From Didymella arachidicola (Eukaryota; Ascomycota; Dothideomycetes; Pleosporales; Didymellaceae), in contig CM049994.1 in assembly GCA_016630955.3 (NCBI GenBank), positions 1,426,001 through 1,490,000 of the forward strand: 64,000 nucleotides of DNA, in the 5' to 3' direction. Numbering within the stretch: position 1 is the stretch's first letter; the number at the start of each line of letters is the position of its first letter. The notes beneath the pieces were generated by a model. The model searched no databases, had not been told where the DNA came from, and saw nothing but the letters and a program-made list of their open reading frames with translations. The position numbers were made by a program, and so were the translations under genes. Below are positions 41,516-50,013 of this stretch, piece after piece.

Positions 41516-42662
41516 CTAAGCCAGCACTGGGATGGCGGCCTCATCGGCAGGCTTCTTCTCATCTTTGGTTGACTGAGTAGCCTGGGCAGCCTCATTTGCA
41601 GCAGCCTCAACCTTGTTCTGCGCAAGACGCTGTGATTATAGTCAGTTTCACACGCAAATGCTTGGTCGCCCATTCACAAAACGTACAAGAAGGTTGCGGA
41701 GCAGAACCGCGATGGTGACCTTGCCAATAGCAGGCACGTAGATGGAAGCCTTCTCCTTCACATCAGGATTGAAGTTGCGCTCGCTCGAGAAGTTGATGCA
41801 GACAGCACCATCCTTGAGCAGGTGCGCTGGCACCTTGTACTTCTCACCGGGCACGCCGCTGATGACCACGTCGCTCTTGGGCAGACAATCCTTGAGCTCC
41901 CAGCCAGGCTTCTCCACAACATCGTGCTTCTTCTTCCTGATGCCCTCGCCGCGTGTGAATTCCTGCACATCGGCAATGTCGACACTGTATACAGTCGCAC
42001 CGTCATTGGCCAAAAGAGCTGCCAATGGACGACCCACAACCTCACTTCGGTTGATAACGGTGATGGTACGCCCGTGCAGTCTGTTACCGTACGCGAGAAT
42101 TGTGTTGTAGATACGGAGGTATTCGAGGATCTTGATGACGGCGAGCGGTGTGCAGGGCAGGATGCTCTTCTTGGTACCGGCAGGATCGAGGAAGCGGATG
42201 TTCTGGTACATGTTGAAGATGTATTGGTGAGACAGACCTTCGACGTCCTTATCGGTGGAGACAATCTGCTGCAGGTACTGATCTTGCCTGTTACCGAAGA
42301 TCGGGTAGTACACCATGATGCCATCGACCTTTGAGTCGTTGTTGGCGTCGATCAGAGCATCTTCGAGCTCCTCGCGGTCAATCTCACGTAGCTCGTAGGC
42401 GAAACCACTGTCATGGATAAGCAAAATTTCTTACTGCCCAGCACACACGGGAGCAGCAATGCAATGGGTGAGCTCACTTCTCCTCACAAGTCTTGCCAGT
42501 CCACTCAGCGTAGACCCTTGCGGCAGGATCGCTGCTGGAGAGGAAGCCCACAAGAAGGGGTTTGCGATCAAGGGTTTTCAGACCATCTTGAATCTCTCCG
42601 AGGAGGCTTTTCGCGATGTTGTTCGCGAGGATCACCTTGCAGTTGGGCTTGTCGGCGGCCAT
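41516..42662 (-). CDS. MTD1: NAD+-dependent methylenetetrahydrofolate dehydrogenase (MTD1)
   Basis: Exons 42662-42478, 42407-41687 and 41629-41516 on the minus strand (339 aa). Introns of 70 and 57 nt restore TCEENGFAYELREID and LLRNLLRLAQNKV. Mtd1 oxidises 5,10-methylene-THF to methenyl-THF with NAD+ in the cytosol and lacks the cyclohydrolase activity of the trifunctional enzyme. Seen are FLSSSDPAARVYAEWTGKTC, KVDGIMVYYPIFG, DVEGLSHQYIFNMYQN, PCTPLAVIKILEYL, VINRSEVVGRPLAALLANDGATVYSVD (the NAD-binding turn), DVVISGVPG and INFSSERNFNPDV. The third exon adds an Ala/Glu-rich tail (NKVEAAANEAAQATQ) that extends slightly beyond yeast Mtd1 (320 aa). It is divergent from MMS19 with 313 bp between ATGs. 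Confidence 0.95.
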
Positions 42663-42975
42663 GGCGGGGTGGGGGTTTGGAATGCGAGATTGAGAGATAG
42701 ACGTCGATACCTTTGCGCAATTGGCTACTTTACGCGTTTTCCCACGCGAAGGACAAGAAGACTTTTGGTCTGTGTCATCCTAAAACTTCCGTTCGTGAAA
42801 GTGCCGCGTTCTGCATGGTGTTTTAACTTTTTTCTGCCCCACCGAACTTCGGCGGCCCAATCAGCGAATCGGCGTAGTTGCGTCATCAGGCGTTGCTCTT
42901 TGGTCCTCGAGGCACGCGTGCAGGTCGCCGCTTCCCTCGACATATCCTAATAATTCCCCTGGACGCGTCGTTAGT
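42663..42975. promoter_or_regulatory. Bidirectional promoter between MTD1 and MMS19
   Basis: 313 bp between divergent start codons. It contains a CCAAT box on the plus strand at 42857-42861 (CCCAATCAGCG), a plausible site for the HAP/CBC complex. The reading of function is inference. Confidence 0.55.
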
Positions 42976-45900
42976 ATGTCAGACATCCAGCAGTACCTGT
43001 TGGACTATGACCGCAATAAGAAAGAGGCCACTGCCACCGCGCAGCGCAGTGCGAACCGTATGTGTGGGGAGTTGGAGGGGCTGATGGGACGAAAGCTGAT
43101 AGCGAGCAGAACTGCAAAACGGTCAATTAAAGCTCCTGAACCTGATTGGAGCTCTTGGAGAATACTTCAACAGCGAAGATGGTGCCATACGGTCGAAGAC
43201 CATTTCCTACCTCGCCGAAGTACTTGCCGCGACTCCCCAGAAAGTACTATCTCTCCAGCAGCGCAATCTGCTCACCGACTTCGTACTCTCCCGAACCGAA
43301 GACAGTGAGGGCCTAGGATCATGTGCGAAAGCGCTGCTAGCACTGGAAGAGCTTGGGAAGTGGGACGATGGGAGAGTTGTGGCTATTGTTGAAGCCCTGC
43401 TCCGCAACACACATCCTCTGCGCCAGTATAAGCAGCAGACTGAACGTTATCCAGTGCTTCGACTCGTCGACACTCTTATGGCCAAATACCGCGAGCCTCT
43501 ACAGCAGCATCACACAGAGACCGGCGACTTCTTGCCCCGGTTCATATCATACTTCGATGGCGAGAAAGACCCGCGCAACCTCATGGTTGTCTTCTCCATC
43601 TTGCGGGTCCCTATGACCGAGTGGAATGTCGGCGCAGATGCCCAAGAACTTTTCGATGCAGTCTTCAACTACTTCCCAATCACATTCCGACCTCCGCCCG
43701 ACGATCCATATGGCATCACCGCACAGGACCTCAAGGATCGCCTGCGAGACTGCATATCTTCGACCCCGGATTTTGCGCCATATGCTTTCCCCGCCTTGCT
43801 CGATAAGCTCGATTCCACATCCATGAACACGAAGCGCGACGTTCTTCAGGCCATTACAGCATCGGTCCAGGAATATGGCCCCCGAACGATCTCGCTCTAC
43901 TCTATCACATTGTGGGATGCCTTGAAGTTTGAGATCTTGAACGTACAAGAGGAGGACTTGGCAGAAGAGGCTTTGAACGGTCTCGCTGCGGTTGCACAAA
44001 CATTGTCGCAGGGAACCAACGGACCACTCGGCGCATACCTTCGACCCATAATTAAAGAATGCAACGAGCACCTTGAGGATGCGCCAACAAAGCAGTCGCT
44101 AGCATCTGCACGGATACTGAGCAAAATCTCACAGGTATCGCCGGAAGTGAATAACATTCTGCTGGCAGGCGTTCTACCAACTCTATTCTTGCTCTTCCAA
44201 AACGCAGACACAATAGCGAAAAGAAGAGGTCTGTTGGAGGTGCTGATCCAACTTATCAAGGCCAATGTTGCTATCTACGGCGACTGGCGCTTACCGGGTC
44301 CTGCTGGAGATCAAGTCGCGAACAACCCTCTGAAGGAATTCAGGGACCAAGCACTAGAAGTCCTACTCAACGGTCTGGAATCAGCACCATCAAAGGAGGT
44401 ATCGTTCAGGCTGGTTTGTCTTGATGGACTTCTTCAGCTCTCGAAAGCACGACAACTGTTGGATGACGAAGATGTTGGCAGGGCGATACAGGTCTTGCAG
44501 AATGTCGTCATCCACGAAGAGTCTTACGGTAAGGATGAAGTCAAGGAAGCTGCCGTGAACGGTATCGTGGACATTGCGCATCAAAAGCCACAAGTCGTTG
44601 TCGACAAAGCTTTCCCCGCGTTCTTGGCTCAGCTGCCAGACAGTGACGCTGATGGCCCTAAGAACTACTCATCAGTGTTAGAGGCTTTCGCAAAGCTTGC
44701 GAGCGAAGAGAAGATCTTTGACACTGTCCTGCTGAGACTGAAGAACAAGTTTAGTACCGCAGTGCAACAAGGCGCTTCTTCGACCTACCTCGTTACCTTG
44801 CTGTCAGCAATCCTGTACGCCCTCAACCAGGGTGAGGCAAAGCTCGCTCAAAGCCCCGAAACATCCACCTACTACAACGACATCGCGCTACCATTACTCC
44901 AACGAGTATCCAGCTCTGACTCGTCGCACCCAACAGCGTTCAACGATGAGAGTACACTCGATCTGGTCGGACGGATATGCGGCGTCATCGTCAGATCGCA
45001 GACTGTCGAGTCTCAGAATACTATCGCAACAGAGCTTTACACGCTTTTTCGTAGCACACCACAATCGGACCTACCACCGTTCAGCATCAGCGCTGCACCA
45101 GAAGCGGACAAAACGATGGTAGTCAGCACACATCTCCTGGCTGCGTTTAGGAAAGAAATTGCTCTCCCTGCTGAACTGCAGCTTCTCGTCACGTCGCTCG
45201 CCGAGTACGCACAACAACCGCGCCTCTCGGTACCCGTGCGATTAGCATCCCTCCGCCAGCTCTCTCTGATCATCAACAAGCACTACTCAGCATCCGCCCT
45301 CAAAACATGCCTGGATCCTCTGGTATCCCAATTCGACCTCTTCAGCAGCTCGAAGCTCAACACCCAGCGCATACGCGTAATCTTTGCCTGCCTAAAGGGC
45401 ATAGTCCTCAGAAGCAGCCCCGCACTCAACACGCTCTACCCCACCGTCCTATCACTCCTCTCGCACCCCCAGCACGGCCGCACAGTCGCCCACGGCTTCA
45501 CAACCCTCCTGCAGCCCGACGATCTGCTCACCAAGGCCAACCACTGCCACATCTCCGGCCTGCACAAGCAGAAAACCTTCGCCCTGCTCATCCCCAACAT
45601 CACACAGTCCTTCCGCGACGCAGCGCCGGCCTCGAAACAAAACTACCTCATCGCCCTCAGCGGCGTCCTGCGATGGACACCGTTCGACATGGTCGTCGAA
45701 GACATAGGCCAACTCGTCACTCTGCTCCTGCAATCGCTGGACCTTGACGGCGAAGACGCAGTCAAAGAAGCAACAATCAGCACGCTTGCATCGACGCTCG
45801 CAGAGAAGCCAAAGACGCTCGAAGAACACAGCGGCAGTCTCATCTCCCGGCTTCTTGCAAACGCTACAGTGGGCAGGGATGCGGGGCCCCCAGCGAAGGT

Positions 45901-46093
45901 GAGGAGTGCGGCGCTGAAGTGTTTGACGCTGGTGCCGGAGCGGTTTGGGCAGGAGACGGTGTTGCCGTATCGGAGGCAGGTGGTTAAGAAGTTGACGGGG
46001 GCGTTGGATGATGGGAAGAGGGAGGTTAGGAGCGCGGCGGTGAGGTGTCGGGCGAGGTGGTTGGGGGTGGATGAGGAGGGTGATGAGGATTGA
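42976..46093 (+). CDS. MMS19: MMS19, cytosolic iron-sulfur assembly (CIA) targeting factor / nucleotide excision repair-transcription protein
   Basis: Exons 42976-43057 and 43110-46093 (1021 aa). The 52-nt intron has donor GTATGT, branch GCTGAT and acceptor AGCAG, phase 1, joining QRSAN to QLQNGQLKLLNLIGALGEYF. Mms19 is a HEAT-repeat scaffold that delivers Fe-S clusters to XPD/Rad3, DNA polymerases and helicases, and so affects repair and transcription. The conserved N-terminal MMS19 domain is seen as SEDGAIRSKTISYLAEVL, QRNLLTDFVLSRTEDSEGLGSCAKALLAL and YFPITFRPPPDDPYGITAQDLKDRLRDC, typical for the family. HEAT-like helices follow to the end, with the C-terminal domain including FKGI-like FACLKGIVLRSSP and LLSHPQHGRTVAHGF. 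Length agrees with human (1030) and yeast (1032) proteins. The gene is divergent from MTD1. Confidence 0.95.
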
Positions 46094-46320
46094 GTAAGAA
46101 GAAGACAATGATTAGCCGGACCAACATGGAGACAATGTAAGACTTTGGCTGAACTAGATGGAATACACGTCACTATACAACAAGCCAGCACCTTTGTGGG
46201 ACTCGTAGCATAGCTCAAGACACTTTTCTGACGCCCGTGCCCGGTAGGTGGTATAGCTATAACCCATGAAGAACGCCCAAAATGCCGTAACGCCGCCCAT
46301 GCAAGACCTGTCCCCCGCGT

Positions 46321-47375
46321 CTACTGACTCCTCGCCTTCTTCAGCAGCGCCTGCTTGAGCGCATCGTCGTCGACATTGTCCTGTGCGCCGGCGCCGGCGT
46401 CGGCCATGGGCGCATCGGCGTCGTCGCGGGCGCGCTTCAGACCCTTCATCTTGCGCGTCTGCAGGGTGTTGAAGTCCTGCTTGCCCGGGTGGATCTTGGC
46501 GACCTTGTCGCCCATGGCGTCGGTGGTGATGTTTTTCTTTGTGCGTTCCTCGCTGCCCTTTGGCTTGCGCAGGGCGGCCTTGAGCATGTCTGCGTCGGGG
46601 AAGTGTTCGCGGCCGAGGGCGAAGTCGATGCGGGGCCCCATTTCTTCGACTTCGACGCGCGGCAGCTTTTGGCCGCTGCGCTTGGTTTTCAGCAGGTAGA
46701 AGCGCAGCTTGATCTCCGGGGTGGGGCGTGCGTCGGTGGGCTCCTCGGCGGAGACGCTGATGAGGTATTGCAGGCCCTCGACGTCGATTTCTTCCGTGTC
46801 TTGGCCACGGAAGAGGTCGACGAGGAGGCTCTTGGCGAGGGTGTATTTTGTCTCGCTGGGGTCCTCGAAGAGTGTGCCGTGGAAGGAGATGAGCGGCTTC
46901 AGGCCGATGCTGGGCTTCTTGTTCTTGAACTGCTGCAGTGTGCGGAAGGTGTCCGGGTTGATGTACAGCTCGAGCATGTCGAGCAGCTTGTGGTCGAATG
47001 TGCGGACGAGGGTCAGGCAGTGCGGGCGCTTCTTGGAGTGCAGGGAGAGGGCGAGGAGCGAGGTGTCGTTCTTGAGGGAGAAGAACTCGAGCGACGAGGC
47101 GTCGTCGAAGGGGTGGATGTCGTTCTTCTTGGTGAAGCGCTCGACAAAGGGCCGCTTGAGGGTGGCCAGGTCGGCGGTCGCGAGCTTGAGGATCTGCGAC
47201 GTCTTCTGGCCGGTGACGAAGAGCGTCGTCTTGGGGTTCTCGTGCTGCTGGGGCTCGCGGGCCTTCATGGCACGCGCCGCGCGGGCATTCTTGGGTTTTC
47301 TGCGTGCAGTCAGCGTCAGTCGCTTGTCTTGCGAGGAGCCCCCGGCCGCGGCTCGACGTACACTGCCTTGATCAT
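46321..47375 (-). CDS. RPF2: Ribosome biogenesis protein RPF2 (Brix domain)
   Basis: Exons 47375-47362 and 47299-46321 on the minus strand (330 aa). The first exon is only 14 nt. The 62-nt intron has donor GTACGT and acceptor CGCAG, and the join reads MIKAVKPKNARAARAM, matching the conserved Rpf2 start. With Rrs1, Rpf2 loads the 5S RNP (5S rRNA, uL5, uL18) onto 60S precursors in the nucleolus. The Brix domain (residues about 30-230) shows KTTLFVTGQKTSQILKLA, DLATLKRPF, FTKKNDIHPFDD, SLEFFSLKNDTSLLALSLHSKKRPHCLTLVR and FKNKKPSIGLKPL. A late MGPRIDFALGRE block and a basic tail (RKMKGLKRARDD) follow. Strong codon bias gives a 376-codon antisense ORF that is not a gene. It is divergent from the glutaredoxin gene. 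Confidence 0.96.
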
Positions 47376-47725
47376 GGTGCGTGGCTGTTGCGTGGCTGTT
47401 CGGTTGCGGTGGTGGTGCCAAGATGCCGTCCACGGCCAACTCTCTGAACTTTTTTCTACATCCGAGGGACGCACCGACGCACGGACTGCATCTGATACGG
47501 CACAAGGCGCGCCGCGCGGGGCACCTTCCGCGGATTCGGGCACTCGAAGTTGCAATTCGTGGTGGGGGGGCGCGTGGGTGTCTGCGCGGCGCGAGCACGT
47601 CACAGCGGCCATTTGCTAATCAGATCGTGCCCTCGCGCCGTCCGCTGCACTTTGTATTACTGTACACACGCCCTCGTTTTTCTCAACGATACCGCCCCCC
47701 AGAGATACCCGCCACCCGCACCGCC
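47376..47725. promoter_or_regulatory. Bidirectional promoter between RPF2 and the glutaredoxin gene
   Basis: 350 bp between divergent ATGs, GC-rich. The last 50 bases before the glutaredoxin ATG are C/A-rich like a leader. No consensus element was identified. Confidence 0.5.
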
Positions 47726-48613
47726 ATGGCTTCCGTCCGCGAAGTCACCGACGAGGCTGCCTTCGAGTCGACCGTCCGGAGCCTGGCGCCGTCCACGCTC
47801 GCCGTCGTCTACTTCCACGCGCCATGGGCCAAGCCGTGTGAGCAAATGTCCGTCATCCTGAAGACGCTCGCCAGCACGTACCCCGCCGACGCCCCCATCG
47901 CCTTCCTCTCGCTCAACGCCGAAGAGCTGCCCGACGTCTCCGAGCAGTACGACGTCACCGCCGTGCCCTACATCGTCGTCCAGAAGGACGGCAAGACCCT
48001 CGACACAGTCAGCGGCTCCGACGCCGCCAAGGTCCGCGCTGCCGTAGAGCGATACGCCGGCGCGGGCTCGGGCGCCGCAGGCTCGACCCTCCCGCCCGCG
48101 CAGACAGTCACACGGCCGCCCGTCGAGAACGGCACCAACGGAGACACCGCAAAGAACCTCGCCGCCTATGCGCCTGGCGCCGGCGAGCAAAAGACCGCGC
48201 CCGAGTACAGCGCCGGCGAGCAGGAGACAAACAAAGAGGAGCTGCACAAGCGTCTGAGCGAGCTCGTCAAGGCCGCACCCGTGATGCTGTTCATGAAGGG
48301 CACACCCAGCGCGCCCCAGTGCGGCTTCTCGCGGCAAACAGTAAGCGTGCTGCGCGAGAAGGGCGTGCGATATGGCTTCTTCAACATCCTTGCCGACGAC
48401 GAGGTCAGGCAGGGGCTCAAGGAGTTTGCAGACTGGCCCACATTCCCTCAGCTGTGGGTAGACGGCGAGCTTGTTGGTGGTCTGGACATTGTAAGGCTCC
48501 TGCTGCTGGTAATACTCCTAGACGTCACTAACACTGCACAGGTCAAGGAAGAGTTCGACAACGACCCAGACTTCTTGAGCCAGTATTCTGTCAACCAGCC
48601 AAAGGCCGCTTAG
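47726..48613 (+). CDS. GRX3/4: Monothiol glutaredoxin of the Grx3/Grx4 type (thioredoxin-like plus CGFS glutaredoxin domain)
   Basis: Exons 47726-48490 and 48542-48613 (278 aa). The 51-nt intron (GTAAGG ... CACTAAC ... GCACAG) is phase 0, joining GGLDI to VKEEFDND. It has no stop and is a multiple of three, so the unspliced frame is also open. Residues 1-110 form a thioredoxin-like domain with WAKPCEQM in place of WCGPC, and VPYIVVQKDG. A Ala/Gly/Pro-rich linker leads to the glutaredoxin domain (about 165-265): LMFMKGTP-like MLFMKGTPSAPQ, the CGFS active site with Cys199, WPTFPQLWVDGELVGGLDI. Grx3/4 proteins bind a [2Fe-2S] cluster with glutathione and act in iron sensing and cytosolic Fe-S trafficking; in fungi they regulate iron-responsive factors. 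It lies near MMS19, another Fe-S gene, though with RPF2 between. Confidence 0.95.
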   Translation: MASVREVTDEAAFESTVRSLAPSTLAVVYFHAPWAKPCEQMSVILKTLASTYPADAPIAFLSLNAEELPDVSEQYDVTAVPYIVVQKDGKTLDTVSGSDAAKVRAAVERYAGAGSGAAGSTLPPAQTVTRPPVENGTNGDTAKNLAAYAPGAGEQKTAPEYSAGEQETNKEELHKRLSELVKAAPVMLFMKGTPSAPQCGFSRQTVSVLREKGVRYGFFNILADDEVRQGLKEFADWPTFPQLWVDGELVGGLDIVRLLLLVILLDVTNTAQVKEEFDNDPDFLSQYSVNQPKAA

Positions 48614-49106
48614 AAGGTTCGTCGCAAGAATCGGGACACTGCCGAGGAGGTTTCGGTCAGCAATCACTCGGGGATAGCAACCACCAGTCACGTCTGCGTT
48701 CCGTTCCATGGCGTGCACACAGCTCAATGCCAGCTATCCGGGGGCATTCACGAAGAACATCGTTGATCTCCCCCCTCGAATAGAACGAGCAGCGACGCTG
48801 GTAAACTGCAATAGACGTACAGCCTATCGTTAGCCTGATGCGCCGAGCTATTGAGTGCTTTAGCCGTTTTATGTCGCACTGGTACAGCGAGCACCTAGTA
48901 CCAATAGAACAAGAATACCACATCATCAAACACTCCATCTCACATTCCACATCTCACTAACATCCCACCGTCTAGACGTCGACCCCCCATCCCCCTCCAC
49001 ATCTCCAAACCCTCAAGCATCACGAATCGCACGCACATGACAAGCAGGCGTCGCCGCTCCAACGCTCACTCACAAACGAACCACCCACACCCACACCCGC
49101 ACGCAC
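48614..49106. other. Intergenic region between convergent genes
   Basis: 3' flanks of the glutaredoxin and the small gene. 48950-49150 is strongly C/A-rich on the plus strand. No gene seen. Confidence 0.5.
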
Positions 49107-49518
49107 TCACCCACTCCCTTCCACCCCCCTCCTATCCCTCCCTCCAACAGCCTCCACCGCATCCGCAGTCGGCTCATCCGGCACATCAACAATAACCCCG
49201 CGATCCCTCTTCCTCGCCGCCAAAACAGCTGCACGCTCCTACAACAGACCTTATCAGCACCCACCCCCCCCTCTTGTCAATCACACACAGAAACAAATAG
49301 AAACATACCTCTCCGACCTGCCCGCTCCGCTTTACATCTTGTGCCTGCGGACTCGTAGGGACGCCGTCGAGTTCCACGGGATCAGAGTTGATGGCTGGGA
49401 CGGATGTGTCTACCGAGGGCGTTTTTGTTTTTGTTTTTGTAGCGGCTGCCGGGGAGGTTTTGTGGGGAAAAGAAGGGGATGGGGCGAGGGGGGAGAGTGT
49501 TGGTTCGGGGTGTGTCAT
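49107..49518 (-). CDS. Small hypothetical protein, two exons, 113 aa
   Basis: Exons 49518-49309 and 49238-49107 on the minus strand. The 70-nt intron has donor GTATGT and acceptor TTGTAG, phase 0. The N-terminal 55 residues are Pro/Ser/Thr-rich and disordered, with a KTKTKT run encoded by a TTTTTG hexamer repeat on the plus strand. A charged segment follows across the junction (SGQVGE joined to ERAAVLAARKRDRGVIVDVP), then DEPTADAVEAVGGRD. The conserved-looking part is this ERAAVLAARKRDRGVIVDVP stretch, which forms a likely helix plus strand. I do not recognise the family. Support for a gene is the clean splice pair, the phase match and the change from disordered to ordered composition. The product is likely intracellular, as no signal peptide is seen. 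An AC/GT microsatellite lies 8 bases upstream of the ATG. Confidence 0.55.
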
Positions 49519-49524
49519 TGCTGC

Positions 49525-49557
<33 letters not shown>

Positions 49558-50013
49558 TGAGTGAGTTTCGCGCGCAAAAGGTAGAGTCAGCGGTTTCTAG
49601 GGAACATGATGCGAGGAAGCAGGGCAGGCTGAGGCTGCGAGGGGACTTATGCGGCCGAATGATGGGCCGCTGACGGGTAAGCTCGTGGGTGCCGTGACGT
49701 TCCCAGGCCAGGGTCCGGGGATAGGTGGGGCGGGGTTGGAGGGGCTTAAAATAGACAGGGCTGCCCTTTGTTTACCTGGCCATGATTGTGGATGTGTTGA
49801 TTGAGCAGCTGCTCTGTGTCTACTTCGTTACATCACTGATCGACGAGGGTGTGTTTATTCCGGAAACAAACCGCTAATACCCTGACATCCAACGACACTG
49901 ATTCATTTGAAATGCCCTAATATGCTGCATCGAGAAACTCCATTTGTCGTACATTACATCTGTGCCTGTCGCACAGAAAGACTTTTGAAAATTGAGATGA
50001 GATCGTACGTCCG
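49519..50013. other. Upstream region of the small gene and 3' flank of the Zn2Cys6 gene
   Basis: Starts with the GT microsatellite (listed separately). 49600-49750 is G-rich on the plus strand. No gene seen. Confidence 0.5.
49527..49554 (+). repeat. GT dinucleotide microsatellite, 14 units
   Basis: An uninterrupted (GT) run at 49527-49554, followed by GAGTGAGTGAG. On the coding strand of the small gene this is an AC run ending 8 bases before the start codon, thus in its 5' leader or core promoter. Confidence 0.95.

Noticed and set aside
46489..47619. 376-codon plus-strand ORF opposite RPF2
   Set aside because: Antisense shadow of a biased gene; no motif, and RPF2 is unmistakable.
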